From CAZKTO01 sp964555685 (GTDB taxonomy: Bacteria; Chloroflexota; Dehalococcoidia; SHYB01), in the NCBI GenBank assembly GCA_964555685.1, contig CAZKTO010000001.1, positions 1-64,000 of the forward strand: DNA of 64,000 nucleotides, in the 5' to 3' direction. The notes under the pieces were generated by a model. The model made no database searches and was not told the origin of the DNA. It worked only from the letters and a program-made list of their open reading frames with translations. Shown here piece by piece: positions 31,906-41,280 of this stretch. The position numbers were made by a program, and so were the translations under genes. Numbering within the stretch: the stretch's first letter is position 1; every line of letters begins with the position of its first letter.

Positions 31906-32685
31906 CTACTTGATTGTCGTGCCCACGGCGCGGCCCTCCACCAGCTCGCGCAGGACGTGCGGGCGCCGGCCATCCAGGATAACGGCGGACCGGACCTGCC
32001 GCAGCGCCAGGAGGCATGCCTCCACCTTGGGGATCATGCCGCCTCCGATGACGCCGGCTGTGATGAGCTCCCGGACTCGCTGGGGAGCCAGGTGGGGAAC
32101 GACGGCGCCCGAGCGGTCCAGGACGCCGGGGACGTCCGTCATGAACACGAAGCGGTCGGCCCGCAGCGCCCCGCCGATCTCGGCGGCCGCCGTATCGGCG
32201 TTGATATTGAGCAGGGTGGACGTGACGCCGGCGTCGCTCTCCAGTACGCCGACGGGCGAGACGACGGGGAGATACCCGGCGGCCAGCAGCGCCTCGATAG
32301 GCTCGGGGTCCACGCGCGCGATCTCGCCCACCAGACCCAGCTCCGGGTCCTTGATGCGGGCGCGGAGCACGGGGCCGTCGGCCCCGGAGAGGCCCACGGC
32401 CCGGCCGCCGGCGGCGTTAATCTGGGCGACGAGCTGCTTGTTGACCACGCCCGCCAGCACCGCCACCACCACGTCGATGCTGGCCTCGTCGGTGACGCGC
32501 AGGCCGCGGACGAACCGCGTGGGCACGGCCATCCGCTCCAGCCACTGGGTGATGACCTTGCCGCCGCCGTGGACGACGATGGGACGGTGGCCCTCGCGTT
32601 GGAGCCAGACCAGGTCCTGGACCGTCGTATCCTCGTGGCCCAGGGCGCTGCCGCCGAACTTGACGAGGATGCGCTGGGTGCTCAC
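31906..32685 (-). CDS. argB: Acetylglutamate kinase
   Basis: Phosphorylates N-acetylglutamate, the second step of arginine biosynthesis. The 259-residue amino-acid kinase fold has ILVKFGGSAL at 6-15, VVHGGGKVITQWL at 37-49, and INADTAAAEIGGAL near 165-178. Short family members of about 260 residues are usual in Chloroflexi and Deinococcus. It overlaps the upstream 113-residue gene by four bases. Confidence 0.94.
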   Translation of the reverse strand: MSTQRILVKFGGSALGHEDTTVQDLVWLQREGHRPIVVHGGGKVITQWLERMAVPTRFVRGLRVTDEASIDVVVAVLAGVVNKQLVAQINAAGGRAVGLSGADGPVLRARIKDPELGLVGEIARVDPEPIEALLAAGYLPVVSPVGVLESDAGVTSTLLNINADTAAAEIGGALRADRFVFMTDVPGVLDRSGAVVPHLAPQRVRELITAGVIGGGMIPKVEACLLALRQVRSAVILDGRRPHVLRELVEGRAVGTTIK

Positions 32686-33023
32686 GTCGGCTTGAAGGCG
32701 GCGATGGTCTGGCGCAGGTCGCGCTGGAGGGCCACGTCGATCTTCCGGACCTCCGTCAGCTCCTTGGCCTGGGCGATGCGCCGGGCGGCCTCATCGATCC
32801 GCTCGCGGACCTGGGCGGCGATGCGCGGCGGCGCCGCGCTCTGCTCGACGAGGAGCCCGAGGATGCTGAGGTGGCGGAGGATGCCGAACTTCATGACCTG
32901 GACGAACTGGAGCTCCTGGCTGCGCTGCAGCTGGACGAGGGCGGTCTCCAGCGTCTCGAGGCGCACCTCGAGATGGGCGCCGTCGCCGGGCTCGCCTCGC
33001 GCCCTGGAGCCAGGGGCCGTCAT
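32682..33023 (-). CDS. Small helical protein coupled to argJ and argB
   Basis: A 113-residue, largely helical cytoplasmic protein of unknown function. Residues 18-45 (LEVRLETLETALVQLQRSQE) and 68-105 have heptad-like spacing that suggests a coiled coil. Both ends overlap neighbours by four bases (argJ stop, argB start), so translation is coupled through all three genes. The conserved-looking coupling hints at a role with the arginine enzymes, perhaps structural or regulatory, but no family is recognised. Confidence 0.6.
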   Translation of the reverse strand: MTAPGSRARGEPGDGAHLEVRLETLETALVQLQRSQELQFVQVMKFGILRHLSILGLLVEQSAAPPRIAAQVRERIDEAARRIAQAKELTEVRKIDVALQRDLRQTIAAFKPT

Positions 33024-34234
33024 GTGGTGTACTCGCTATTGAAACGCACGTAGGCCTCTGTGAGGTCGCAGCCCCAGGCCGTGGCGGCGTGGGGCCCCAG
33101 ATGCAGGCGGACCAGGATACGCACCTCCGGCTCCTGCATGGACACCCTGGCCGCCTCGTGGAAGAAGGGGACGGGCGCCCCGTTATCGAAGACCCAGATC
33201 TCGTTCATGGAGAGGGCCAGCTTGCCCTCGTCGACGTCGGCGCCGCTGCGGCCCAGGGCCGCGACGACCCGGCCCCAGTTGGGATCGGCGCCGTGGACCG
33301 CCGTCTTGACGAGGGGGGAGCTGGCGATGGCGCGGGCCGCCCGCCGGGCGTCGTCCAGGCTCGCCGCCCCCTCGACGGTGACCTCGATGAGCTTGCTGGC
33401 CCCCTCGCCGTCCTTGGCGATGCTCTTGGCCAGGTGGACGCAGACCTCCGTCAGCGCCTGGCTGAAGAGCCCGGCCTCGGGCGTCCCAGCGGCGATGGGC
33501 CGGTTCCCCGCGCGCCCGTTGGCCAGGAGCAGCACCATATCGTTGGTGCTCGAGTCGCCGTCCACGGTCACCATGTTGAGGGAGCGGTCGGCGGCGGCCT
33601 TCAACACGGGCGCCAGGAGACCCGGCTCTACGGCCGCATCGGTGGTGATGAAGCAGAGCATGGTGGCCATGTCCGGATGGATCATGCCGGCGCCCTTGGC
33701 CGCGGCGCCGATGACGCACGCCTTGCCGCCCAGGGTAAAGGAGACGGCCGTCTCCTTGGGGTGCGTATCGGTGGTGATGATGGCGCGGGCGAAGCGGGCG
33801 CCGCCGTCGCGGGCCAGCTCGATCTTGTCGATGCCGGCGCGGATGGGCGCCATGGGCAGCTCGACGCCGATCATGCCGGTGCTGGCGGCCAGGACCTCGT
33901 CCTCCTTGACGCCCAGCTTCTTGGCGGCGAGGGCCGTCATGGCTTTGGCGTCCAGCATGCCCTGGGGGCCGACGCAGGCGTTCGCGCACCCGCTGTTGGC
34001 CACGATGGCGCGGACGGGCCCCTTGGCGGCGCGCTCGCGGTCCAGGAGAACGCTGGCCGAGACGACCTTGCTCTGGGTGAAAACCCCGGCGGCCTGGCAC
34101 GGCGCCTCCGAGACCAGGAGGCCCAGGTCCAGCTTGTCCTTGGCGTAGGTCTTCAGGCCCGCGTAGGTGGCGCCGGCAAGGTAGCCGGCGGGGGAGGTGA
34201 CGCCGCCGTGCGGGACGGGAGTGATCGGCTGCAT
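33020..34234 (-). CDS. argJ: Bifunctional ornithine acetyltransferase / N-acetylglutamate synthase
   Basis: Transfers acetyl from N-acetylornithine to glutamate and makes the arginine pathway cyclic; the bifunctional form also makes acetylglutamate. The 404-residue precursor contains the self-cleavage site in PDMATMLCFITTDA, where the Thr of ATML becomes the N-terminal nucleophile of the beta chain. NSGCANACVG and VDGDSSTNDMVLLLANG are further family motifs. It is the first gene of the cluster, with a TATAGT -10-like box ten bases before the ATG, so the leader must be very short. argC is not in the window. Confidence 0.95.
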   Translation of the reverse strand: MQPITPVPHGGVTSPAGYLAGATYAGLKTYAKDKLDLGLLVSEAPCQAAGVFTQSKVVSASVLLDRERAAKGPVRAIVANSGCANACVGPQGMLDAKAMTALAAKKLGVKEDEVLAASTGMIGVELPMAPIRAGIDKIELARDGGARFARAIITTDTHPKETAVSFTLGGKACVIGAAAKGAGMIHPDMATMLCFITTDAAVEPGLLAPVLKAAADRSLNMVTVDGDSSTNDMVLLLANGRAGNRPIAAGTPEAGLFSQALTEVCVHLAKSIAKDGEGASKLIEVTVEGAASLDDARRAARAIASSPLVKTAVHGADPNWGRVVAALGRSGADVDEGKLALSMNEIWVFDNGAPVPFFHEAARVSMQEPEVRILVRLHLGPHAATAWGCDLTEAYVRFNSEYTT

Positions 34235-34288
34235 GGCGTCTCTACTATACACGGGCGGCAAAGGATGGGCCGCGGGGGAAGGAGGACC

Positions 34289-35518
34289 TCAACCCCCCTC
34301 GCCCAGGTCCCGCAGGAAGCTCGCGTAGCTCGAGTAGCGGGCCACGCGGCTCAGGAAGCGGCCCAGCGACTGGCTCTCGTCCCGCGCGCGCCGGAGCTGG
34401 CCGCCGATGGGGCTGACGGCGCCGGGCCGCTCGGCGTAGGTGCCGTGAAAGGCGAAGTAGGCCTGGTTGATCTTGCGCAGGAAGTAGCCGTGCTGGCCCA
34501 GCTCCTTCCGCCGGGCCTCCATGGAACCCTCCGCCTCGTCGATCCTGCCCGCGGCCAGCAGCCGCTCAGCCTCCAGGCGCGTCTGCCGCATGAAGGCGTT
34601 GAAATCGAAGGCCGGCGCCTCCCCGGCGGGAGCGGGCGGCGCCTCGCGCTCCTGGGGCGTCGCGAAGTGCCGCCGGTAGACCTCCCGGCCGATCTCCCGG
34701 CCCACGATGTCGGCCACCGTCTCGTTCATCGTCGTCATGCCGGCGTTGCGATGCAGCGCCCGGCCCAAGGGGTGGAAGAAGAGGTAGTGGTGCGTCCACT
34801 CGTGGGCGGCGGTCTCCAGCGCCTCCCGCAGGGAATCGGTCTCCGGGACGAGGCTTGGGTAGGTGGCGACCCCGGCCAGGCCCGAGACCAGGCTCGAGAG
34901 ATTGCGGCCATCGATGGCCCGCTCCAGCGCGTCCCGGTCCGCGGCTGCGATGGCGGGGTCGATGAGCCGGGCCGACTGGAGGTGGATGCGGTCGCGGGGC
35001 GAGACGATGAGGACGCCGGGGACGGTGTCCAGCCGGAAGTCCACCGGCGGCCACAGGTGGCGGACGAAGAGGAGCTTGCTGGAGATGCCGGCGTCCTTGA
35101 GCACCGCCGCGATCATCGCCTCCAGCGTCTCCTCGACGGCGGGCTCGATGCGCTCGCGCTGGCGCTGGAGCGCGGCCAGCTCCCGCCCCAGGGCCGCCAG
35201 GTCCGGCTCCGCGGCGAATCCGTTCCGCGCCTGATCGATGCGGAACCGGAGGCCGTTCGCCTGCCGGGCGAGGTCGAAATAGCGCCGGACCCGGGCGATC
35301 TGCGTCTCGCAGGAGTCGCCACGGGTGAAGAGGCCGGTGAACTCCCGGCTCCATTTCTTAGGAAAGTTGCTTACCTCCCAGCGGGCGGTGCCGTAGAGGT
35401 GTGCCCGGGCGATCTGGGCGATGGCGTCGCCGGTCCCAAAGGAGTCGCCCCCCAGAAAGAAGAGGGCCAAGATCAAAAGGAGAATCCAGATACCCTTGGC
35501 GACGCGCCGGCGCTTCAT
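34289..35518 (-). CDS. Membrane-anchored HEXXH zinc metalloprotease-like protein
   Basis: A 409-residue protein with one N-terminal membrane segment (about 10-22, GIWILLLILALFF) and the rest probably outside the cytoplasm. The zinc motif is HEWTH within AAHEWTHHYLFFH (about 232-244), and NETVADIVGREIG about 25 residues later supplies the third ligand Glu, as in gluzincin-type peptidases. FPKKWSREFTGLF near 52-64 is conserved in appearance. Substrate unknown. It is transcribed divergently from the EF-G paralogue. A far longer open frame over the neighbouring gene is an artefact. Confidence 0.78.
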   Translation of the reverse strand: MKRRRVAKGIWILLLILALFFLGGDSFGTGDAIAQIARAHLYGTARWEVSNFPKKWSREFTGLFTRGDSCETQIARVRRYFDLARQANGLRFRIDQARNGFAAEPDLAALGRELAALQRQRERIEPAVEETLEAMIAAVLKDAGISSKLLFVRHLWPPVDFRLDTVPGVLIVSPRDRIHLQSARLIDPAIAAADRDALERAIDGRNLSSLVSGLAGVATYPSLVPETDSLREALETAAHEWTHHYLFFHPLGRALHRNAGMTTMNETVADIVGREIGREVYRRHFATPQEREAPPAPAGEAPAFDFNAFMRQTRLEAERLLAAGRIDEAEGSMEARRKELGQHGYFLRKINQAYFAFHGTYAERPGAVSPIGGQLRRARDESQSLGRFLSRVARYSSYASFLRDLGEGG

Positions 35519-35561
35519 GACTTCAGGATAGCGTATCGCCACGCTGCGCCTTCCCCGCCGG

Positions 35562-35590
35562 TTGCAGGCCCCGAACCTCTGTCCTACAAT
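35562..35590 (+). promoter_or_regulatory. Promoter of the EF-G paralogue
   Basis: TTGCAG (35562-35567), a 17-bp spacer and TACAAT (35585-35590), 33 bp before the ATG. AAGGAGG lies nine bases before the start codon. Confidence 0.7.
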
Positions 35591-35623
35591 GGGGCCGTTT
35601 CCCCCTGAAGGAGGCCACCAGGT

Positions 35624-37645
35624 ATGCGCGTCTACGCCACCGAGGCTATCCGGAACATGGTGTTGCTCTCCCACAGCGGCGCCGGCAAGACCTCGCTGAC
35701 GGAGGCGCTGCTCGCCGCCACGGGCGCCATCAACCGCCTGGGCCGAGTGGAGGACGGCACCACCGCCACCGACTACGAGCCCGAGGAGATCGACCGCCGG
35801 AGCAGCATCCAGATGGCCATCGCCCCCTGCGAGTGGAAGGGCGTGAAGGTCAATGTCCTGGATACGCCCGGCTACGCCGACTTCGGCGGGGAGGTACTCT
35901 CGGCGCTGGCCGCGGCCGACTTCGCGGCGGAGGTGGTGAGCGCCGTCGACGGCGTGGCCGTGGGCACGGAGGTGACCTGGCAGCAGGCGAAGGGCCGGGG
36001 CCTGCCGCGCCTCCTCATCGTCAACAAGATGGACCGGGAGAACGCCGACTTCTTCCGCACGCTGGACGCCATCAAGGCGCGGTTCGGCCGAGGCTGCGTC
36101 CCGGTACAGCTCCCCATCGGCGCCGAGAGCTCCTTCTCCGGCATCGTGAGCCTCCTGAGCCCCGGCGGCGCCGGCAAGCACCCGCGCTTCGCCGAGTTCC
36201 GGGAGCAGCTCACGGAGGCCGCCGCCGAGGCCGATGACGCCCTCACGGAGAGGTACCTGGACCAGGGCGCCCTCTCCGATGAGGAGCTGGCCCGGGGCAT
36301 CAAGGCCGGCCTCCTGGCCGGGAAGCTCTTCCCGGTCCTCGTCACCTCGGCGGCCAAACAGAGCGGTGTCGCCGAGCTCCTGGACTTCCTGTCCACGTTT
36401 GCCCCGTCGCCCAAAGAGCGGGGGCCTATCGCCGCCAAGAAGGGGTCCGCCGAGGCCGTCAGCCTGGCGCCCGATGGCAAGGCGCCGCTGGCGGCGCAGG
36501 TCTTCAAGACCACCGCGGACCCGTACGTCGGCAAGCTCTCGTTCTTCCGCGTCGTCACCGGCACGCTCAAGAGCGACGCCCAGGTGTGGAACGCCACCAA
36601 GGGCCAGCAGGAGCGCATCGGACAGCTCTTCGTCCTGCGGGGGAAGACCCAGGAGCCCGTGGCCTCCCTCTCGGCGGGCGACATCGGCGCCGTGGCCAAG
36701 CTCCAGTACACCTCCACCGGCGACAGCATCTGCCAGAAAGAGAGCCCGGTGACCTTCCCGCCTATCAAGTTCCCGAGCCCGGTCTATAGCGTGGGCGTCG
36801 CCCCCAAGACCAAGGCCGATATGGACAAGATGGGTGCCTCCCTGGCCCGCCTGGCCGAGGAGGACCCGAGCATGCGCGTGACCCGCGACCAGGACACCGG
36901 CGAGACCCTGATGTCCGGCCTGGGCGACGCCCACATCGACGTCTCGGCCAAGAAGCTCAAGCGTAAGTTCGGCGTGGACGTGATCGTCTCGACGCCGCGG
37001 ATTCCGTACCGTGAGACGATCACCGCCAGAACCAGCGCCGAGTTCAAGCACAAGAAGCAGTCCGGCGGGCACGGCCAGTACGGCCACGTCTTCCTGGATC
37101 TGGAGCCCCTGCCACGGGGTAGCGGCGTTCAGTTCGAAACGCGGGTCGTCGGCGGCTCCGTGCCCAGGGAGTACATCCCAGCCGTCGAGAAGGGCGTCAT
37201 GGAGGCCGTGGAGCATGGGAGCCTGGCGGGCCAGCGCGTCGTGGACGTGAAGGTCACCCTCGTCGACGGCAGCTACCACGCGGTGGACTCATCGGGCATG
37301 GCCTTCCAGATCGCCGGCTCCCAGTGCCTGAAGAAGGGCCTGGCGCAGGCCAACCCGGTGATCCTGGAGCCCGTCATGCGGGTGACGGTGACGGTGCCGG
37401 ATAGCTGCACGGGGGACGTGATGGGCGACCTGAACGGCAAGCGCGCTCGCGTGCAGGGAATGAACCCGCGGAGCGGCATCACGGTCATCGAGGCGGAGGC
37501 GCCGCTGGCCGAGATGCAGCGCTACGCCACGGACCTGCGCTCCCTCACCCAGGGCCGCGGCTCCTACGCCATGGAGTTCAAGCGGTACGACCCGGTCCCG
37601 GCGCACCTGGCGCAGAGGATCGTCACCGAGTCGAAGAAAGCGTAG
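35624..37645 (+). CDS. Elongation factor G-like GTPase (EF-G paralogue)
   Basis: A 673-residue translational GTPase with the five EF-G domains. The P-loop is SHSGAGKTSL (16-25) in place of the AHIDAGKTT of true EF-G, the G3 motif is DTPGY (near 86) and the G4 motif NKMD (near 136). The altered P-loop and length fit the EF-G-like subfamily (as in Thermus and Mycobacterium FusA2), which often cannot replace EF-G. It is not beside rpsL/rpsG or tuf, again against the main EF-G. RGSYAMEFKRYDPVP near the C-terminus is the usual domain V end. It probably acts at the ribosome, in an unknown step. Confidence 0.9.
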   Translation: MRVYATEAIRNMVLLSHSGAGKTSLTEALLAATGAINRLGRVEDGTTATDYEPEEIDRRSSIQMAIAPCEWKGVKVNVLDTPGYADFGGEVLSALAAADFAAEVVSAVDGVAVGTEVTWQQAKGRGLPRLLIVNKMDRENADFFRTLDAIKARFGRGCVPVQLPIGAESSFSGIVSLLSPGGAGKHPRFAEFREQLTEAAAEADDALTERYLDQGALSDEELARGIKAGLLAGKLFPVLVTSAAKQSGVAELLDFLSTFAPSPKERGPIAAKKGSAEAVSLAPDGKAPLAAQVFKTTADPYVGKLSFFRVVTGTLKSDAQVWNATKGQQERIGQLFVLRGKTQEPVASLSAGDIGAVAKLQYTSTGDSICQKESPVTFPPIKFPSPVYSVGVAPKTKADMDKMGASLARLAEEDPSMRVTRDQDTGETLMSGLGDAHIDVSAKKLKRKFGVDVIVSTPRIPYRETITARTSAEFKHKKQSGGHGQYGHVFLDLEPLPRGSGVQFETRVVGGSVPREYIPAVEKGVMEAVEHGSLAGQRVVDVKVTLVDGSYHAVDSSGMAFQIAGSQCLKKGLAQANPVILEPVMRVTVTVPDSCTGDVMGDLNGKRARVQGMNPRSGITVIEAEAPLAEMQRYATDLRSLTQGRGSYAMEFKRYDPVPAHLAQRIVTESKKA

Positions 37646-37661
37646 CGGGGGACGGGGCCCC

Positions 37662-38438
37662 TTAGCGCATCGTCGAGCCGCAGTTGATGTCGATCGTCTG
37701 GCCGGTCACGGCGCTGGAGTCGTCCGAGACGAGATAGAGCACGCCGCGGGCTACCTCTTCCGGCGTGGGCATGCGCCCCAGGGCGGCGCCCGAGGCGATG
37801 CCCCGCTCGATCTGCTCCAGGGGAACGCCCGTCCGCTCGGCCTGGGCCGACAGCCCGCTGCGCAGCTTCTCCGTGGATGCCACCGGGCTGATGCAGTTCA
37901 CCCGGATGTTGTACTGCCCCACCTCGCGCGCCAGGGCGCGGGTGAAGGAGACGACGCCGGCCTTGGCGGCGCTGTAGGCCGACCGGTTCACGTTGCCCGT
38001 CTCGGCGGCGCTGGACGAGAAGGTGACGATGGCGCCCCGGCGGGCTGGGATCATGTGCTTGAGGGCCTCGCGGCAGCACAGGAAGGTGTTGACCATGTTG
38101 CCGGCGAAGACCTCGTTCCACTCCATCAGGGAGAGCTCGGCGACGGGCTTGACCACGCGGCCGCCGTAGCCCGCCACGGCGGCGAGGATGTCCACCCGGC
38201 CGTAGGCGCGGATGACGGTATCGAAGAGCCGGCGCACGTCCGCTTCGTTCTGCACGTCGGCCTCGGCGGCGATGGCCTCGCCGCACCGGCGGACATCGTG
38301 CAGCGCCTGGTCGAGGCGCGGCTGCGTCCGGGCCACCATCACGACCTTCGCTCCTTCGCGCGCCAGCAGCTCGCAGGTGGCCTTGCCGATGCCAGCGCTG
38401 CCACCCGCTACCACGGCGACCCGGTCTTTGAGTCTCAT
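37662..38438 (-). CDS. Short-chain dehydrogenase/reductase
   Basis: A classical SDR of 258 residues. The NAD(P)-binding loop is GGSAGIGKA (12-20; Gly in place of the usual Thr at the first position), followed by AAVAGYGG, the catalytic Ser in SSSAAETG (about 139-146) and YSAAK (about 152-156). The C-terminus TGQTIDINCGSTMR is typical of FabG-like enzymes. Substrate unknown. GGAGGAG lies ten bases before the ATG. Confidence 0.9.
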   Translation of the reverse strand: MRLKDRVAVVAGGSAGIGKATCELLAREGAKVVMVARTQPRLDQALHDVRRCGEAIAAEADVQNEADVRRLFDTVIRAYGRVDILAAVAGYGGRVVKPVAELSLMEWNEVFAGNMVNTFLCCREALKHMIPARRGAIVTFSSSAAETGNVNRSAYSAAKAGVVSFTRALAREVGQYNIRVNCISPVASTEKLRSGLSAQAERTGVPLEQIERGIASGAALGRMPTPEEVARGVLYLVSDDSSAVTGQTIDINCGSTMR

Positions 38439-38747
38439 GCGGCGGCTCCTCCCATGGCTCTTCAGATAGCTACAGGAGTTAGCTACAGGACGCCCATAGC
38501 TCGCACGCAGGCGAGTCTCTGGGCCAGCAGCATAGAGGCGCAGAGGCGAGGCGTCCAGGGTGGGAGGATAGAGAGCCCGACCATCCGCTTACAAACTATC
38601 TCAAAATCTTGTCAGTCCGAGTGCGTCCGCCTGCGGCGGACTGCCGCCCTCTCCCCCTGCCCCCTCTCCGAATCGGAGAGGGGGTGGCTGTAGGCCGGGG
38701 GTGAGGGACGAACGCGACCCAGGGCGGCGCGCCAGCGCCCGCCTCCG
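38439..38747. other. Gene-free spacer holding intergenic repeat copy A
   Basis: A direct duplication of AGTTAGCTACAGGA-like sequence lies near 38465-38490. From 38593 to 38707 lies copy A of the dispersed repeat. No gene was found. Confidence 0.5.
38593..38707. repeat. Dispersed intergenic repeat, copy A
   Basis: Shares AAACTATCTCAAAATCTTGT, TGCCGCCCTCTCCCC, the palindrome CTCTCCGAaTCGGAGAG and GTAGGCCGGGGGTGAGGG with copy B (52558-52675). The last two thirds are shared with copy C (59709-59785). In the middle it carries GTCCGCCtgcGGCGGAC (38625-38641), where copy B carries a different palindrome. Confidence 0.85.
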
Positions 38748-39185
38748 CTACCGGCGCCGCTCCCAGATGGTGTGGTACTCCTTGCCGGTGATAGCGGCGG
38801 CCAGCTCCGCCGTCTCCAGGGAGCGCAAGGCGTTCAGGGCCTCGTTGCACCGGGTCACGCACTCGCGGTGGCCCGTCGACTCCAGGCGCTGGACCATCTT
38901 GCCCCAGACGCCCAGCCGGACGAGGCTATCGACGTACTTGGGCCACGGGATGATGGTGACCTTCTCCGGCTGGGGGAAGCGCGGCCGCAGGCGCCGGATG
39001 CTCTTGAACCGGTCCTCCACGGACTTGGCCATGGGGACCACCTTGACGATGGGCGGGTCTTCGACGTCCGTGCGGTTATCGACGATGAGGGTCTTGCGGA
39101 TGAGCGGGAAGTAGAGGCAGACGACCTCGGCGGTCAGGACGTTCTGGATGATCTCGTCCAAGTCCACCCGGAAGTTGCCGTCCAT
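38748..39185 (-). CDS. Unknown protein next to etfA
   Basis: A 145-residue cytoplasmic protein, not recognised. It begins MDGNFRVDLDEIIQNVLTAE and contains VCLYFPLIRKTLIVDNRTD (about 22-40), PPIVKVVPMAKSVEDRFKSI and a basic C-terminus. It follows etfA by 37 bp on the same strand, so it is probably cotranscribed. The sequence looks like a real conserved protein with balanced composition, but no motif gives a function. Confidence 0.65.
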   Translation of the reverse strand: MDGNFRVDLDEIIQNVLTAEVVCLYFPLIRKTLIVDNRTDVEDPPIVKVVPMAKSVEDRFKSIRRLRPRFPQPEKVTIIPWPKYVDSLVRLGVWGKMVQRLESTGHRECVTRCNEALNALRSLETAELAAAITGKEYHTIWERRR

Positions 39186-39222
39186 ACCCCACCCCCAGAG
39201 ATCGTCCCGCGGAGCCGGGCGG

Positions 39223-40212
39223 CTAGGCGCCTCGCAGCTCCTTGCACATCTCGGTGAAGGCAGGCAGGATCTCTTCCCAGTTGCCCACCACGCCGAAGCG
39301 CGCCTCTTTGAAGATGTTGGAGTCCTTGTCCTTGTTGACGGCGACGATGTTCTTGGCGCCGGAGCAGCCCGCCATGTGCTGGCTGGCGCCCGAGATGGCG
39401 ATGGCGATGTAGAGGTTCGGCGTCACCGTCTTGCCGGTCAGGCCCACCTGCATGGAGTGGGGCATCCACCCCGCGTCGCAGACGGCCCGGCTGGCGCCCA
39501 CGGCGCCGCCCAGGATCTTGGCCAGCTCCTGGAGCTTGGCGAAGGGATCGGGGCCGCCCAGGCCGCGCCCGCCGGAGACGACGACGGGGGCGTCCTCCAG
39601 CCGGATGCCCGTGGCCTCCTGTTTCTTGACCTGGGTGACGCGCACCTTGACCTTGGACTCGTCGATGGAGGCGTCCAGCTTCTCGATGGCGCCCTGCCGG
39701 GAGGCGTCAGGCTCCAGGGGCTCGAAGGCCTTGGCGCGGATGGTGACGGCGTGGCTCTCCGCCTTGCTCTCGTAGATGGCCTGGGCGTTGCCGCCGTAGA
39801 CCGGCTTGGTGGCCCGGACCACGCCGCCGTTGAGAGCGACGTCCACGCAGTCCATGGTGAGGCTGGCCTTGAGGCGGAAGGCCAGCTTGGGGGCCAGGTC
39901 CTTGCCGGTGTCCGTCTGGCCCAGGATGATCACCTTGGGATCGGCCTTGCCGACGGCCCGCTGGAGCACCTGAAGATAGGCGTCCGGCTGGTAGCCGTCC
40001 AGGGCGGGATTGTCGGCCGTGTAGACCTTCTTGGCCCCAGCGGCGATGAGGGCCTTGGCGTGGTCGGCGGTGTTCCCCGCCAGGACCACCGCGGCGACCT
40101 CACCCCCGGCCTGGGCGAGAAGCTTGATCCCCAGGGCCACGCCCTCGCGGGCCATGCCCAAAAGCTTGCCGTCCTTCACTTCCGCGAAGACCAGGACTCC
40201 TTGCTTCGCCAT
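39223..40212 (-). CDS. etfA: Electron transfer flavoprotein, alpha subunit
   Basis: Carries FAD and passes electrons from acyl-CoA and related dehydrogenases to the quinone pool. The 329-residue protein has the FAD-binding C-terminal domain with VVSGGRGLGGPD (near 203), VGASRAVCDAGWMPHSMQVGLTGKTV, and PNLYIAIAISGASQHMAG with IVAVNKDKDSNIF. It lies 43 bp downstream of etfB and forms a heterodimer with it. It implies acyl-CoA dehydrogenase-type metabolism, in line with the CoA-transferases in the window. Confidence 0.96.
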   Translation of the reverse strand: MAKQGVLVFAEVKDGKLLGMAREGVALGIKLLAQAGGEVAAVVLAGNTADHAKALIAAGAKKVYTADNPALDGYQPDAYLQVLQRAVGKADPKVIILGQTDTGKDLAPKLAFRLKASLTMDCVDVALNGGVVRATKPVYGGNAQAIYESKAESHAVTIRAKAFEPLEPDASRQGAIEKLDASIDESKVKVRVTQVKKQEATGIRLEDAPVVVSGGRGLGGPDPFAKLQELAKILGGAVGASRAVCDAGWMPHSMQVGLTGKTVTPNLYIAIAISGASQHMAGCSGAKNIVAVNKDKDSNIFKEARFGVVGNWEEILPAFTEMCKELRGA

Positions 40213-40255
40213 AGGCCCGCCGTCTCTCCTTGTCGTTCGATCGCGCGTGGCGCGG

Positions 40256-41056
40256 TTAGATCAGCTTCGCTTCCCGGAGGCGCAGGGCCAGCTTCTTGCC
40301 GGCGTCGGTGGCGTTCTCCCCGGTGATGAACTCGCAGGTCTTTGCGACCTTGGGGATGAAGAGCTTGGACAGGTCCACGACGCGCCCCTTGGCGCCTACC
40401 TTGTCCGGCTCGGCGCCGATGTCGGCGGCGGTCCAGACGGTGGGCTTCTTGCGCCCGGCCGCCATGATGCCGCGCAGGGTTGGGTATCGGGGCTCGCCCA
40501 GCTCGTTGCTGATGGTGACCAGGGCCGGCAGCGGCGCCTCGACCATCTCGCTCCCATCCGTCCGGACGCGCTCGACGATGACCTTGCCGTCGGCGATGTC
40601 CACGCTCTTGCCGATGGTGATGGACGGAATGCCCAGGAGCTCGGCCACCGCGACGCCTACCTGGCCCCGGTCCGTGTCCGAGGCCTGGCGCCCGCAGATG
40701 ATGAGATCGAACTGGCCCGCCTTTTGGACCGCCTTGGCCAGGGCGTAGCCGGTGGAGTAGGCGTCGCCATTCTCGAAGGCGTCGTCCTGGAGGAGGATGA
40801 GATCGTCGGCGCCCATGGAGAGGGGCTTCTTGATGACGTCCTGGACAAGGCTCTTGCCTATGGAGATGACCGTCACCGTGCCGCCGTGCCGCTCCTTGAG
40901 CCGGAGGGCGGCCTCGACGGCATTCTCGTCGAAGCCGTTAACGACGGGGGCGACGCCCTGGACGGGCATGACGGTGTTGGTGGCCTCGTCGATCTTGAAC
41001 TGGGCCATGGGCGTCTCGGGGTCCATGACCTGCTTGGCGAAGCAGATGATGCGCAT
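40256..41056 (-). CDS. etfB: Electron transfer flavoprotein, beta subunit
   Basis: A 266-residue partner of EtfA that binds AMP. Visible are the N-terminal RIICFAKQVMDPE, ENGDAYSTGYALAKAVQK and LIICGRQASDTDRGQVGVAVAELLGIPSI, the family's signature region at about 110-150. A promoter with good -35 and -10 boxes lies about 90 bp upstream. It is the first gene of the etfB-etfA-unknown operon. Confidence 0.96.
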   Translation of the reverse strand: MRIICFAKQVMDPETPMAQFKIDEATNTVMPVQGVAPVVNGFDENAVEAALRLKERHGGTVTVISIGKSLVQDVIKKPLSMGADDLILLQDDAFENGDAYSTGYALAKAVQKAGQFDLIICGRQASDTDRGQVGVAVAELLGIPSITIGKSVDIADGKVIVERVRTDGSEMVEAPLPALVTISNELGEPRYPTLRGIMAAGRKKPTVWTAADIGAEPDKVGAKGRVVDLSKLFIPKVAKTCEFITGENATDAGKKLALRLREAKLI

Positions 41057-41143
41057 GGCGCCGCGGTCGTCCTTTCGTTCGGTCTCTGGCGTGAAAACGC
41101 TGGGCGTGCGAAGGGGCCCAGCGAGGGGGAAACGGGCGCGCCT

Positions 41144-41172
41144 ACTCTAGCATTCGACGGGGTTCGCGTCAA
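41144..41172 (-). promoter_or_regulatory. Promoter of the etfBA operon
   Basis: On the minus strand, TTGACG (41167-41172), a 17-bp spacer and TAGAGT (41144-41149), about 88 bp before the etfB start. Confidence 0.65.
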
Positions 41173-41280
41173 GGCGCTGTACTCGTTCGGCAGGTCCCGT
41201 ACCCATCCTCCTTTCCTCGTGTGGATAGGGGGCCGCCCAGCTACAATTGCCCCGTAATCCGCTCAGGCAAGGAGGCGCCC

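Noticed and set aside
34289..37279. A 996-codon open frame on the minus strand across the EF-G paralogue.
   Set aside because: Only its last 409 codons encode a credible protein. The rest is the reverse strand of a GC-rich gene, where stop codons are rare.
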